From Brassica napus (lineage: Eukaryota > Streptophyta > Magnoliopsida > Brassicales > Brassicaceae): a stretch of 64,000 nt of DNA. The notes below the pieces were generated by a model. It was given only the letters and a program-made list of their open reading frames with translations. It ran no database searches and was not told the DNA's origin. The position numbers and the translations under genes were made by a program. Shown here in pieces: positions 44,663 to 57,057 of this stretch. The DNA lies in NCBI RefSeq assembly GCF_020379485.1, contig NC_063452.1:37338650-37402649 (forward strand), read 5' to 3'. How positions within the stretch are numbered: the stretch's first letter is position 1; each line of letters opens with the position of its first letter.

Positions 44663-46200
44663 AGGCAGAAACAACAACAGAGGTCGGACAATCGTCAGTT
44701 AACCCGACAGAACATCAGAAGCAATCGCGAGACAGATTACCTTAGCAGTCGCTACCGCCATCCGCACGTAAGCATCACTCTCATGCATATCATCCAGAGG
44801 AGGAAGCTCGTATCCCTTCTCTCTGATCTTGCGCCAAATCAGAGCAAGACCTTTGGGGTTCTCAAGGATTGGTACCTCGTCGTCATACGAAAATCTCCAC
44901 GAAGAGGTGTCCTGTACATCTGGGAGACGAGCGCTCGGGTCAACTTGCAAAGTACCTTCGCCAGAAGCTTGTAACGGGGGAGGAAGCTCTGAGCTCGGGA
45001 ATTCGAATTCACAGAGTTAATCTCTTCGAGAGCTCGACGTCGGCGCCGGTGAGTCGACGAATCGATATCGTCGTCGAGAGCTCGATCACCGACAGAACCA
45101 GTTGAAGCATTTGGCGCCCTTCGAGGCCCACCTACGGGAATGACGATCAACACCGGCCTAGCCAAAAGACCGGGAGATTGAGTCTGTGACCTCGACCTAA
45201 GGGTCGGTCCACGCTGTTTTCTGAGCTCGCTCCCACGACCCGACTTCGGAAGACTCGTCAGGACAGTCGGGTAGCGCCTCCTTCTCCCTCGCCCCTGAAC
45301 AAAACATATTTGGAAAATTGAAAAACGCGTAGGCATTCGAATCTTCCCAAGAAGGTCAGCTTACTCTTATCGCGATGACCTTTTCCCGGTCGAACAGGTA
45401 CCACCGAACCAATGGCAGTAGCACGGTTTTCACCCGGCGGAAGAGCGTAAACAGCTCAAATTCGATCTACGGGGAATGCGAGCTATCGAGGGCTACCCCG
45501 CCGAAAAGTGGCGATTAGCCCGTGAAGCTCGGGAGTCATAGGCGCGGAACCAAAGGGTTCTGCAAATAAGCAGAGAGAAGATAGAGAATGCCAAAACAAA
45601 TCGAAGAGTAAAATTCTCTTCGAGAAATAGAGCAAAGAAAAGAAGAAACTCAAAAAACCTACCAATATCGTCAGACCATACCCTAGGGATCTTCTCAAAA
45701 TCAAAGTCGCCGACCGACACCGGATTAATCTTAAAAACGAAAAATTTCTCCCTCCACTGGTCATCCCTGTTAGGAATGCCGTCTATAACAGAACGGCCAG
45801 GCCGAGGAGCAAGAATCATCGTTCCTGGAAAGCCACTGTTCGTCTTAATAGAAAACAACTGCTTCAACTCTTAAAGGCCGAACCTGAGACCCTCCTCCCT
45901 GGCTCGGATCCACGAAGTCAAGAAATAGCGCCAGAAATTAGGCGCCATTTGGGCAAAAGCCATCCCAAGCTCCGCGAGCGCTTCGAGAAGGAAGCGAGGA
46001 AGAGGAAATGACAAACCTCCGTCCTGGAAATGCGACGTATAGGCCCCACAATACCCCGGCCTCACAGTCTCCGGAGTTTCGCCATCTTCGGGTGCTTCGA
46101 TCTCAACGGTATAATCGATTTCCCAGAGCTCGTAAAGGTTTTTTGATATGTCTCGGCTCGATGATCGTCGGGAGATGAGGACAAATTTCTCATGCGCCAT
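44663..46200 (-). pseudogene. Antisense gene of B, 5' part (Transposase_28-like)
   Basis: Minus strand from MAHEKFVLISRRSSS (46200) through ELWEIDYTVEIEAPEDG, RPGYCGAYTSHFQDG, LSFPLPRFLLEALAELG and MAPNFWRYFLTSWIRAREEG, the Transposase_28 pattern. A TAA interrupts it at about 45871 but the frame continues ELKQLFSIKTNSGFPGT, ILAPRPGRSVIDG and WREKFFVFKIN. Later exons (about 45330-44699) are serine and arginine-rich and end SDAYVRMAVATAK before a GTAATC donor; the following intron reaches a TTTCTGCCTAG acceptor and then CACTA sequence. The 3' part lies at 34422-33859. Confidence 0.75.
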
Positions 46201-46498
46201 AGATTCGAAGCAGGAAAAGGAAAATACCAAAGACGATGAAAGAGAAAGAAGGATTGTAGTATCGAAGAAAACGATCTATCCAGTGAAGTGTAATATATAT
46301 ATTAAAAAACGGTTCCCGAAACACAAAAGATTAACCGGCCACGAACTCTCGATCTCAACCACACGATTCGAAAATGGCCGACAAGTCAAATCAAGCCGAT
46401 GCACGTGACGTCCCACTTCCCGAGAATTGCGATGCCGCCAGGTAACTTCAGTTTTCGCCCTTTCGGTTTCCCAAATAAACCAAAAGGCTGGGGACAAA

Positions 46499-46974
46499 TG
46501 TTGGACCCAATTTCGGTCAATACATTAATGGGCCACGATCAAAGGTATGCGTCGAAATGAAATGAACCCCGTTGCAAGCAATCGAGCTCGAAAGCGAAGA
46601 CTTCGAGGTCCCAAAGATCGTGGAGCAGTCCCGGAGATCGTGGAGCAGTTACGAAGATCACGAGGTCGACTTACTATAAAGGAAGGAGAACAGACATGAA
46701 GAAGCACACGTTGAAAACCCTAGAGAGAGCTACACACTTACATCGACCTTGTTCTCATCCCAATTTTAGATTCTTTCTTTATGGATCTCATTTGTATCAC
46801 CTGATCTAATTCAGCTCATTGTATTCGATCTTATTCATCAATAAAGTCATTTTTACCTACTGGAAACTGTTTAACATCGTTGTATTCTAAAGATATCGTT
46901 GCCTACATCATTTGTCTTCCCTAGATCAAACCCCAATCACTATCAAATACTTAGTGTAGATTTTAGGTTCTACA
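46499..46974 (+). repeat. 3' LTR of element B
   Basis: 476 bp; preceded by the purine tract caaaaggctggggacaaa and followed by the TSD ACAAT (46975-46979). Confidence 0.9.
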
Positions 46975-49160
46975 ACAATCACTTAAAAATTCATCACCGA
47001 TACTGTTACGTAAAGTCGTCTTCATGATATTCATTGTAGAAAAGCACCTTTCTACACTTGCAGTCGCAACAGGAAGAGTCAAACATAGCTTCAATAGACG
47101 ATAAACCAATTGATGAGAAAGATATTTTCTTGTATCCGCCAATACACGAGCAAGATAACCAAGGCATTCTTGATTGGTAAACCGTTCATCTTTTTGCACA
47201 TTGTCAAGGTAGATGTCAAGTTGCTGTTCAAGAGATCTCTATTCCATAGAACTAAAATCATCCTGATAAAGCTCAGCCAATCTCATCAACATTGACTTGT
47301 CAAACTGACGAAAAGAATCTATCGGACTTAAGGATGCCATGCAAACAAGTAGTTACGAATTCACCTCATCAAAACGATCATTAAACTCTTGAAGTTATCT
47401 AAGACGGTGTAAAAACAATCCACCTTATAATGATGCAAGTTGGTGATGCCAGTTTTTTTTCCTTGGCCTGCTTGAATCAACAAACTCTTCCTCCATATCA
47501 AGAACTTCAGTTTTATTATTCTCACTAAAAGAATAAACTGTAGCCACAAAATTCTCCCATCCTTCATCTCTAAGCTTCTGTAACTGTCGTTTCGTAGACC
47601 CAACCAACGAGACAGCATTCAAGATCTCTTGGTCTCTTTTCTGTAGAGCCTTTGACAAATTATTAGTGAGTCCCAGGATAACAAGCATCAACTGTAGATA
47701 AAATAAAGAATCAAATGTGTGAAAATATTTGAGGAGATCAATTGCTTGTTGTCTTTTGCTGCTGTCCATGCCTTCAGTCTGGATATGTTCAAGAACTTTA
47801 ATAATACAGAGAAACATCTCACCAAGACGCAACAAAGTCTTGTAATGTGATCCCTAACGAGTATTTCCAGGTCTTTTAAGAGAAAGGTCTTGATTCAGCC
47901 CAGTTCCTGTCTTAATAGTTCCCTTACTTATCCCTTCTTCCATTCCCTTGCGATTACATTCAGTGAGTATAAGCTTTCTCTTGCAAGAAGCTCCAACGGC
48001 ATTCAATAGAACATGAACCATATCAAAAAATTCTTCAAATTCAACATGTTTTTTTGCAACCGCCACGACAAACAACTGAAGCTAATGAGCAAAACAGTGA
48101 ACATAATATGCAGAACTCCAACTTTCTTTCAAAACCAGCGATCTTAAACCATTGAATTCTCTTTTCATATTGCTTTCCCCATCATAACCTTCCCTCTTAC
48201 TTTTTTCAAACACAATCCATGTTTCGCAAATAAAGCATCAATGGCATACTTGAGAGTCAAGGAAGATGTGTCTTTAACATGACTAATGCCAACAAAACTT
48301 TCTTTTACCAGCCCAAATTTATCAATGAAACGGAAAACCACATCCATTTGCTCTTTATCTGAGACATCAGCAGATTCATCTACCAGCAAGCCAAAGACAT
48401 CATTATTAATTTCCTGGGTAACAGACTTGGTTACTTCTTCTACGAAGCAATGTGCAATGTCTTTTTGAATTGGAGGAGATGTCATCTGATTATTTTTTAG
48501 GAGCATTGTGCAACACAACTTTTTTCACAGCCTCGTTATGTCTGGCTGTATACTTCAAAAGCTCTAAGAAATTGCCTTTGTTTGTTGACTCTTCTTTCTC
48601 ATCATGAGCATGAAAAGTTAAACCCTGATTGAATAAGTGTCTACAAACATCAATCGAAGCACCAAAGCGGATTCGATAATCACTTTTCACAATATCAGTT
48701 TGCTTATGAAAAGCATGTTTGATAGACTGACATTGTCTCGTCAAATCTTCACATTTATTTTTAGCATCATTGTGAAAACTAGAATGATCTCCCACATGCT
48801 TACTGAAACTATCAACCTTATTCCAGCTAGAAAACCCATTGATACAAAAGTATCACTCCCACCTTGTTTTCCAACTTGAACTCTGAACAAGAAACAAAAC
48901 AAGCAAAAAGCCTTTTTTGTTGATTGATACTGGTCAAACCATTGTGGATTAAAACGTCGCCATACACCTCCTATTGATTTTTGTTTAAAAGTATGACCGC
49001 GAAGTTGACAAGGTCCTCTAATCAAATATATGCGTCGTACCTCATCTATATGATTATGATCATACTCTCGAATTATTTTTCGCTTAGCTAGATCAAATGC
49101 CAAATCATCCACACTAATCATCGGTGGTGGAATTTTTCTTTTTATTACAAATCGATCCAT
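46975..49160 (-). pseudogene. hAT transposase-like gene (ZMYM1/TTF-type, DUF4371-hAT), decayed
   Basis: It begins MDRFVIKRKIPPPM at 49160. A TTF-type zinc-finger-like part follows (IYLIRGPCQLRGHTF, RRFNPQWFDQY, KAFCLFCFLF), then DUF4371-like KYTARHNEAVKKVVLHNAP, NDVFGLLVDESADVSDKEQM and YYVHCFAH. The C-terminal dimerisation block LTLPVATASVERCFSTMN is diagnostic for hAT. Lesions are a lost T in a T run near 48832, an extra A in an A run near 48500, and stops at FAH, at NTR (where the family has tryptophan in RWGSH), before LLVCMAS and after SME. Two of these lie in homopolymers and could be sequencing errors, but the stops cannot all be. The last codons were separated by retrotransposon B. 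Confidence 0.88.
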
Positions 49161-49903
49161 TGTTTTTAATAATATCTACATAAATAAAATAAAATGAAAT
49201 ACAGTTTTTTATCAGAATAACAAAAGGTATACTAATGATATGATAAGTAAATTAAACTTTTAAAACAATCGTAGCTTAATCTAGCCCTCCTCTACATCAA
49301 ACCGTTTCATTCACAAGCTTCAAAACAATCCTAGCGTAATCTTATATTCGCCTACATCCCACTAAAGCTAAAGAGGGTTTAATTGTCTATTTCTCTATAA
49401 ATTTAACTTTCTAAATTAACTCACAAAATCTAGAACATCTCAATGTAACATTGAATTTAGAATTTAGAGAAGAAAAACTACTCATAAAGTTAAAAAATAA
49501 AATAATTACCTTGACTTTAAAACAAAATTGGATCAGGTTTCAGACTTACAACAAAGGTTCATGATTCATAACAGGGAAAAATAAAAGCAGAAGAAGAAAC
49601 TAAATAATTAGGTCGTTAGTATTAGTATAACGAGATCTCTTAGTATAACAATGATAATTGGGTTTATTTATTTTGATGGACTTAGTTTATTTTATATTTT
49701 TTGTAATGGTTTATATACATTATTGGGCTAGTAATTAATTTTTATAGTTTGATATTGGGTTAAACAAGTTCGATTAAATTAATGAGGGTCTATCAAAATA
49801 ATGGACTAGGGTCAAACTATAATATTTAACAAAGACTATATTATTTTTCCAAATTTCACATGGATCATTTGACCACCATTCCAATGCATTGCCTCCGCCA
49901 CTG
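49161..49903. other. 5' non-coding part of the hAT element
   Basis: AT-rich upstream sequence of the hAT gene, ending in the right TIR. Contains a repeated cttcaaaacaatcctagc-like word (49255-49345). No other gene seen. Confidence 0.5.
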
Positions 49904-49911
49904 ACTACACC

Positions 49912-51367
49912 GACGCCAAAGCTTCTCATGTGCGAAGACAGCACCGGAAAGACCCTAGGAGCAGAGCAACGGACAAGACGCAGAGAGGAGACTATAAAGA
50001 TGAAGCAAATGAAAAAGAAGAAGAACCCTCTGGCGCCGGTACAGCACCACCGGACGTTAGAGGTGAGAGTTAAATCTGATGAAGATTGGTTGGTCGCGAG
50101 GAAAAGAGAAGGGGAGGAGATAAGGGAGAGAGAAAAAATATTATATAACAACCCTATGATAGATGATAATAATTATACCAAGTTTGGTTAGGAAAACTGT
50201 GAATATATACATTCGACAGACAAAATAAATAGATGATATGATTTTTGTTAATGAAAATAAATACATTCTAGTATTACTTTATTTTTGTTATTGAAAATAA
50301 ATTAGAAGATTGTATTTAGATTCATTTTAGATTTAAAAATAATTTTTTAATATATTTTATTTAATTATTTATTCTTTTTAAGCTAAAATTCTTATTTGTT
50401 ATTAAAAGTTAATCAAATGATTTATTTTATGGTCGTTAAAACTGAAGTTAAAACAAAATTTTAAATATTTAAATTATATTTTGTATAAAACTTGATAACA
50501 TCTTATATTTTTCAATGATTAAGAATATTCTGTTCATATTTATTACAATTTATTAATCTAGTGATTCGTGTCCGGATCGGGTTTAAAAAGATTGGTTGTG
50601 GTCCTTACCGATAGATAATGGAGTATATATATAATTCTTATAAGCCTTGATGCTCAAGTTGTGTTACTGCCAAGCAGAATATATTTACATTAATTAATAT
50701 ATTACGGAGTAAATTTAGGACTAAGTAATTCATAATTAGCGAACATGTTAGGAAACTTCTAACTTTAGAAAAAAAATCTAATTAGGAGAAAACAAAATCG
50801 CATCATTAAAATTTTTCCAATTTGCGTGAAAAAATCAATGAGTTTGTGAATCTAAGTTGTCAATGTTATAAACCAAGTGGTGATCGACCCATATCAGGCC
50901 CAAACCGTCCGGTCCATCAGCTATCCATCCGGCCCATTCGCTAATGACTTAGACGAATGAGAGTTTATATTTATCTATACTTGATGTTTATCCTTTTCCA
51001 TATGTATTTAGGATAAGTATTATTTCCTATTCCTATTAGGAATATGATTTATTTTTCTCTTATGACGGTCTAAATAAGACAGTTTAATACTTGTATAAAT
51101 ATAGACCTCTGGTCATGAGTAATAATAAGCTTACACAGCATCTCTTTTATAACAGTCGAATTCTTTATTGAAATTTCGAATAATTCTAGCACATTAAATA
51201 CATTATTGAAGTTGTCGTTATAGGAGTTGACCTTGAGACTAGTATGAATAGTGACCAAGGAACGACAAGGAATAATGCATTTCCTAACATTCCTAGAAAA
51301 AATCACCATTCATAAGGAATAATTTTTCCTTCTCATTCTCTACCATTCTTTTTTTGTAGAAAAATAA
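49912..51367. other. Unassigned region right of the hAT element
   Basis: 49912-50110 continues the GC-richer sequence interrupted at 28458. 50150-50860 is AT-rich with no feature. 50870-51300 has LTR-end-like composition (gacagtttaatacttgtataaat) but no partner copy was found. No gene recognised. Confidence 0.4.
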
Positions 51368-51372
51368 AGAAC

Positions 51373-51514
51373 TATTATAAAAGTAATGGAAAAGTCTATC
51401 TTTATTCATAACATAGGGGTTCCTTATATAGGAGATTACACCGTCATAGATAAATGGAAAGAGTACAAATCATAATCTCTTGGTTATGAGCCATCCACAA
51501 TCTTGTTCATAACA
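51373..51514 (-). repeat. 3' LTR of element E
   Basis: 142 bp, from tattataaaagtaatgg to gttcataaca on the plus strand. The reverse-oriented element thus starts TGTTATGAAC; the other end is ATAATA rather than the usual CA. Confidence 0.88.
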
Positions 51515-51599
51515 CTCACTCTTGGATGCCATAACAATTTTGAGCCTGTAATGTGCTTTAATGTTGTCTCATTAAAACCTTACTAGGAAAACCCAATTG

Positions 51600-54500
51600 A
51601 GACAAAACCATGGTGAAGGAAAAAGAGTACAACACACATTACTCCCCCTGATTTGGACATTACTGAAGGTCCCTTGGACCTCTCCAATTTTCTACAATCC
51701 GTGGGTGATGAAGATCTTGGGCAGAATATGCTTCGTCCTCGAACATTATAGTTGGTTCTTCTTTACCATCGGTCATGCCACAATCTGATCGAACATATTG
51801 AGTCATTGACCTCAAATACACACACTCGAAATCTTGGATGATGTTGCTGTGATATGCGTGTACCACCATGTGTAAAACATAACCTATCTGAAAACAAATC
51901 AACAAAACCAAATAACCCATCTTGGGGCTGGTTAGTATAAAATAAACCAAAATCAAAGGCTTCTTCGTCGTCCTTCTTATGGACCAATCAGATCAGTGTC
52001 TAAACCAAGACTTCTGCATTGTCCATCTCAGGACTAAATGGACTTCTTTATCGTTCACCTTTGAACTGAAAGGATCAGTGTCCAAAACAAGTGATCTCAC
52101 GCCCATGTACTAGAAAATGGATGAGACTGGCCCATATTAAATCTCTTGAGTACCTTTTTCTGTATATACTATTTGATGCACAAGGATTTCATTGTTAATG
52201 TACTCAAGCTGTAATCCCAAACAAAACTTTGTTTTCCAAGATCTTTCATCTCAAACTCTTTCTTGAGATATTCAACTGTTTGAGAAATTGTATCCAGAGG
52301 TTCCTAGGATATTGTTCTCGGGAACTTGATGTATTTTCAGCTCAATACCCTCTAGTACTTTCATTATCCAGTGGACCATATAAATATGCAGTCACTACAT
52401 CAACTTGCTGCAAGTCTATTTTTCTCTCTTATATAGCCAGACTTATGAGAAATCTAAAAGTAGTTGCATCCACCACATGGGAGTATGTCTCCTCATAATC
52501 TATTACTGGTCTTTGTGAGAATCCTTGTGCAACATCAGCTTTATATATCACGATTTCTATTCCTCACAAGACCCATTTATATCCACTGGTTTTAACATCA
52601 TATGGCGTCTTAATCATATGGCCAAATACGATTTTCTTCTTTAAACTATTTAACCTCACGTTTCCATTCAATCAAATCTCTTCTATGTGCGCACTCTTAT
52701 ATTGACGTGGGTTCATGATCCTCGCTTATATTCATAAATTCAAGTGCTACCTTGTATGCAAATAAATCATCTTATGTCGACATTCCTTATTGGTTCCATT
52801 ATGTTCCAGACATGATATAATCGATTAAGATTCATTATTATCAGGACCTTTAATACTTTGGAGCTTGGCGTCCCAAGCTACATTGTTTGGTACCTGTACC
52901 TTAGAGTCGCCCGGCCTTATCTCCATGTCTGGAATGGTTTCCTTAGTAACCTCGGATTTGGATTTTGATTATCATTCTCTGCGCCTTTCTTTTGTTTCCG
53001 AGGATTCTTATCTTTTGGAACCTATTTGGTCTACCACGTTTCATACGTTGTCTAGACTCTGTAGCAACTTGAGTGTGTCTCTTCTCAGACATCAAATTCG
53101 TTGGTGCTTTACAAGTTGGTTTATATATGACTTAGTCATTCTTTTTCGGGTCAGCAAATGTGTCTGGCATTTGATTAGCTAGCTTTGTAAATGTATAATC
53201 TTTGGACGTCTATTTCACATTCTTTAGTCCGAAGATCTTGCCAAGACATTGATGGTTGATTTCATTCTATTTTTTTTACCATTTTTTTTCTAGCTTTATT
53301 ATTTTTTTCTCCTCGAGGTCTTAAACTAATCCGTGTACCTAGCCTCAAATATAATCACCCATAGTTGGCTCAAAGTACTTTATTATTGTGGGAGAATCAT
53401 ATCTAACATATATCCCCATCCTCCTTTTGAGGTCCCATCTTAGTTCTCTGTGGTGGAGCAATTAGTACATAGACAACACATCCAAATGTCTTATGATGGA
53501 GTATGTCTGGCTCTTGCCCCGTTAATAACTGTGATAGGAGATATCTATGCTCACTATATGGCCTGATGTGTATTAACTTAGGTGCATGTAAATTTCGTGT
53601 GGCCCAAGCTGTGAATGAGAGTTTTGACCTCATAAGTTATGGTCTATCAATCAACTATTTGCGTTTTAAAAGATTTCGGCCAAGTCGTTCTTCGTATGGA
53701 GATGTATCACACAATTTTCCACACTTACCCCCATTGACATACCATAATCATTTAAATGCTTGGGACATGTATTCACCAGTATTATCTAGACATATATATA
53801 GTCTTTATTTATGAAAAAGGGGCTCGTAGCCGTTTTACTGGTGATGGCCTAATGAGTTTCCCTTGTGTACACACGTGAGATTCTTTGGGATAACTCTTCT
53901 TATCTTTTAATGTGTGCCTTTTGAATATCAATTTTCGCATCATGTTTGGACCAGGATGACCAATCCGGTCGTGCCATAATATGTATATTTTCACAGGCTT
54001 TTAACCTGTATCATAGTGATCTATGCATAGTCTAGGTCAGTAGAGAATGCAGATATAGTCTTAAGGACTTATTATGGCCTTGGGCGATTTTATACATAAT
54101 CTGAAGGAACTATTTGTTTCCTTCTCCCATTGTTTCAATATGGAAACCATTCATTCTTATATCTTTAAAACTCAATAGGCTGCTCTTGCTCTTAGACCTA
54201 GGTGAATATAAGGCATCACTGATTTCTAGATGCATACCCTTAGACAATAATATATTAGCCTAGCCATAGTCTTCTTTCAGACTGGCGATACCTGCTTTAG
54301 TACTTATATTGGCGTTTTCAGTGTACTCATATAGAAAAATCATTCATTCATTTAATCTAAGCAGACAATGTAATAGAAATAAATTCAAGGAGATAAAAAT
54401 CAAAGAAAGCATACAAGCAAAGCAATCACACAAGTTTGATGTCGAAATCAGATTATCAACTTGATTCTTTTAGGCAATCATAAGTCTCATATTCCTTAAG

Positions 54501-55060
54501 ATCATCTTGATCATGTTCGAAATTATTTTCACCATCTTTATAGACCAAGTGGGTTTCAGGATTCTTCCCTTTCATACTCTCTTTGACAAAGGTCACAAAA
54601 ATGTTTGGGAGTCCTTCATATCATAGCCCAATGGTTCCCCATTCCACATCTATGGCACACTGATTTGGTCGAGATTTGTGGTTTAAAGGATATACCACGG
54701 CCACTGCCTTGACCATGGCTCAAATTGGGTTGATACCCACGGCCTCTGCCATAGTGATTCCCACGGCCAAATGTGTTATACGTCCTTTCCACCCTCCACG
54801 GCCATGACCGTGTGGTCTATCATTCTGGATGTGGTTACCTTTTTTTTTTCTTCTGCGGCCTTATTGGTATCAGGTAATGGGGTTAATCCAAGAGGTCTCA
54901 ATTCACTGTTTCTCATCAGTAATCCATTATTTTGCCCCGCAAGCAATAGACTCATCCACGGACTTATAGTCCTGGATTCTGGGATTCCTCCAATCAAATA
55001 GGGCATTTGGTAATAACACCGTTCTTTGGTGATCATATCTCGATTTTTAACTCTGTCCAA
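51600..55060 (-). pseudogene. gag-pol of copia element E, decayed
   Basis: Recognisable minus-strand pieces in order are: a gag tail (55060-54776) with SPWMSLLLAGQNNGLLMRN; a glycine-rich HGRGRG-like zinc-finger hinge around 54640-54800; GAG-pre-integrase at 53994 with LWHDRIGHPGPNMMRKLI; and integrase C-terminal part at 53633 with LIHIRPYSEHRYLLSQLL then TGQEPDILHHKTFGCVVY and APPQRTKMGPQ. RT and RNase H should lie at 52900-51600 but appear only as short frames. Many stops and frameshifts are present. The family assignment is firm from the integrase motifs. Confidence 0.8.
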
Positions 55061-55601
55061 AGGTCTAATGGATTCTCTATAGTCAGATACTGATCTTTGA
55101 GACTCTTAATAAGATGATGACTAATAATTAATATTGCCCTGTATCAATCTTTCTCATTGGCATTATTGCCTTCTATGATACATTCACCAAGTCTTTTTGA
55201 CTTTAGGATAATCTTTGTATCTAATGCCCACCGTAAATAATTATCTCCAGAGAGATTTAGGGCAGAAAAATCCAGAGAGATTTAGGGCAGAAAAATCCAG
55301 GTTGATTTTCGACATCTCAAATCATATATCACTCAATATTTAGGTATAATTTTCATGCGGCCTTACTCTTAAAAACAATCAATTCGGATTTCAATCTTGT
55401 GAGGACAATGAGACTATCAATCTTAAAGACATTTAATCAATCAGTCAATTTCTAGCAAGTCTCAGCAATACTATTTCTATGTGCTCATAATATTATGGTT
55501 TATCAAGACTAGCAAAAACGGATTCAATTAATCATGCAATTAGGGTTTAACAATCAATGGATTTTAGCCAGACAAGTAAAAAGATTTATTAATCACTTAA
55601 T

Positions 55602-55803
55602 CAGTTTCAAGGCTGATTTTAGCAATACTAGAATATAGATTTCAAACATGAATTTCAATGAACCAGTTTCAAGGCTGATTTTAGCAATACTATAATATAG
55701 ATTTCAAGCATGAATTTCAATGAATCAGTTTCAAGACTGATTTTAGCAATACTAGAATATATATTTCAAGCATGAATTTCAATGAATCAGTTTCAAGGCT
55801 GAT
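55602..55803. repeat. 62-bp tandem repeat in the leader of E
   Basis: Units anchored on cagtttcaaggctgatttt at 55602, 55664, 55726 and 55788 (period 62), three full units and part of a fourth, with few differences. A second, 26-bp duplication (ccagagagatttagggcaga plus aaaaat) is at about 55251-55302. Confidence 0.9.
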
Positions 55804-57035
55804 TAATATTTAGCATAAACCATGTGTAAATAATTTATCTAGTATCCGAATTTATCAAAACTCAAAAACATATAATCAGATCAATCAATTTAATCGAACT
55901 TAGCATACAATCTTAAACCTCAAGACATTAGATTTTGTCATGAATCTATCAACCTAGCATACAGATTCTCAATTCTCAAAGACATCCAAATCAGATCAAT
56001 ATAGCCTATCATACGGATTATTTAGGGTTTCTATTTAAAACAGGTCAGATTACAAAACTATCAATCCTAGCAGATGATATTAAACCTCAAGAATCATGCC
56101 ATCAGATCATTCGGATTTTAAACAAGTAAAGTTCAATCAATCTATCAACCTATCGGATTATATAAGCAAAGCAAGCTAGCAACCTATCGGATTTAATCAA
56201 TGTTTTAACAGGCTGGTCGGTTTAAACAATTTTAAGTCAGATGAACAATTAACCAAGCAGGATGATAAAATAATCTATCAATTTAACGGTCAAAAAATTC
56301 TAGCAACATAACATCAGATTCAATCAGATTTAAAACCTCAATGATCAAAACCAAAAACAGTTTTGATTTCAAAATATTCGATTAGGGTTTTAATATGTGA
56401 TTTGATAATTATAGTATAATTAATTATGATACTTATATTATTTAGGGTTTATAGATATAGGGTTAGGGTTTATCGGATTTTAACTTGTAAAAACCGATTT
56501 GGGGTTTTAATCATGTAGGAACATGATTTAGGGTTTGGGGTATCAAACTTTTAGAGCTTCGATTTACTCAATTAGGATTTTTGATCTATTACCCTATGGT
56601 TTTGATTCATAAAGATTAGGGTTTTAGGGTTTCATTCTTTATCAATCAATCCATGTTCGATTATGGGTTCTTAGGTTTTGAATTACTTTTTAACCTTAGA
56701 TGATTGTTGAATCGGACCACCAAAAGAGTTGAGCCGCGAGCTGGACACGAACGGGACATGAGCTGGAGCTGTCTGATGCTTGATCGGGAACGCCTTGATC
56801 GTCGGACGCGAGCTGTCTAATGCTGTCGTGAACGAGGAAGAGGTCGCGTGCTGGAGCTGCTCTCGGGTCGCGAGCGTCTGAGCTAGGATCAGGAACACCT
56901 TAGGCTGAAGCTGATCGGGGACGCGAGCTGGAACAGATGCGGGAACAAGAGACGCGATCGGGGTTTAGGGTTCGTCGGATCGCCGGCTAGGGTTAGGGTT
57001 TTAGGGTGTTTCGATTTGGGTATTAGTTTAGGGAT

Positions 57036-57057
57036 TTAGAGTTTCGTGCCGATAACG
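57036..57057 (-). promoter_or_regulatory. Primer binding region of E
   Basis: On the minus strand the LTR end is followed by CGTTATCGGCACGAAACTC. Sequences of the form TTATCAGCACGA next to the 5' LTR are usual for plant copia elements primed by an internal part of initiator tRNA. Confidence 0.7.

Larger units (their letters stand above)
28669..46974 (+). mobile_element. Tat-type LTR retrotransposon B
   Basis: LTRs 28669-29143 and 46499-46974 start TGTTGGACCC and end GTTCTACA. The exact TSD is ACAAT (28664-28668 and 46975-46979). PBS TTTTGGCGCCGACTGTGG follows the 5' LTR, and the purine tract aaaaggctggggacaaa precedes the 3' LTR. The plus strand carries protease, RT, RNase H and integrase as a broken frame; gag is reduced to its first codons. 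Between integrase and the 3' LTR lies an antisense gene, split by the CACTA element. Related to element A by LTR, spacer and antisense gene. Confidence 0.93.
28467..49903 (-). mobile_element. hAT transposon (21.4 kb because of nested insertions)
   Basis: The ends CAGTGGCGGAGCAAGG at 28467 and (reverse complement) CAGTGGCGGAGGCAAT at 49903 are terminal inverted repeats. The flanking 8-bp direct repeat ACTACACC is exact (28459-28466 and 49904-49911). An 8-bp TSD with CAGxGGCGG ends is the hAT signature. The transposase-like pseudogene inside runs on the minus strand. Without retrotransposon B and one TSD copy the element would be about 3.1 kb. Confidence 0.92.
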
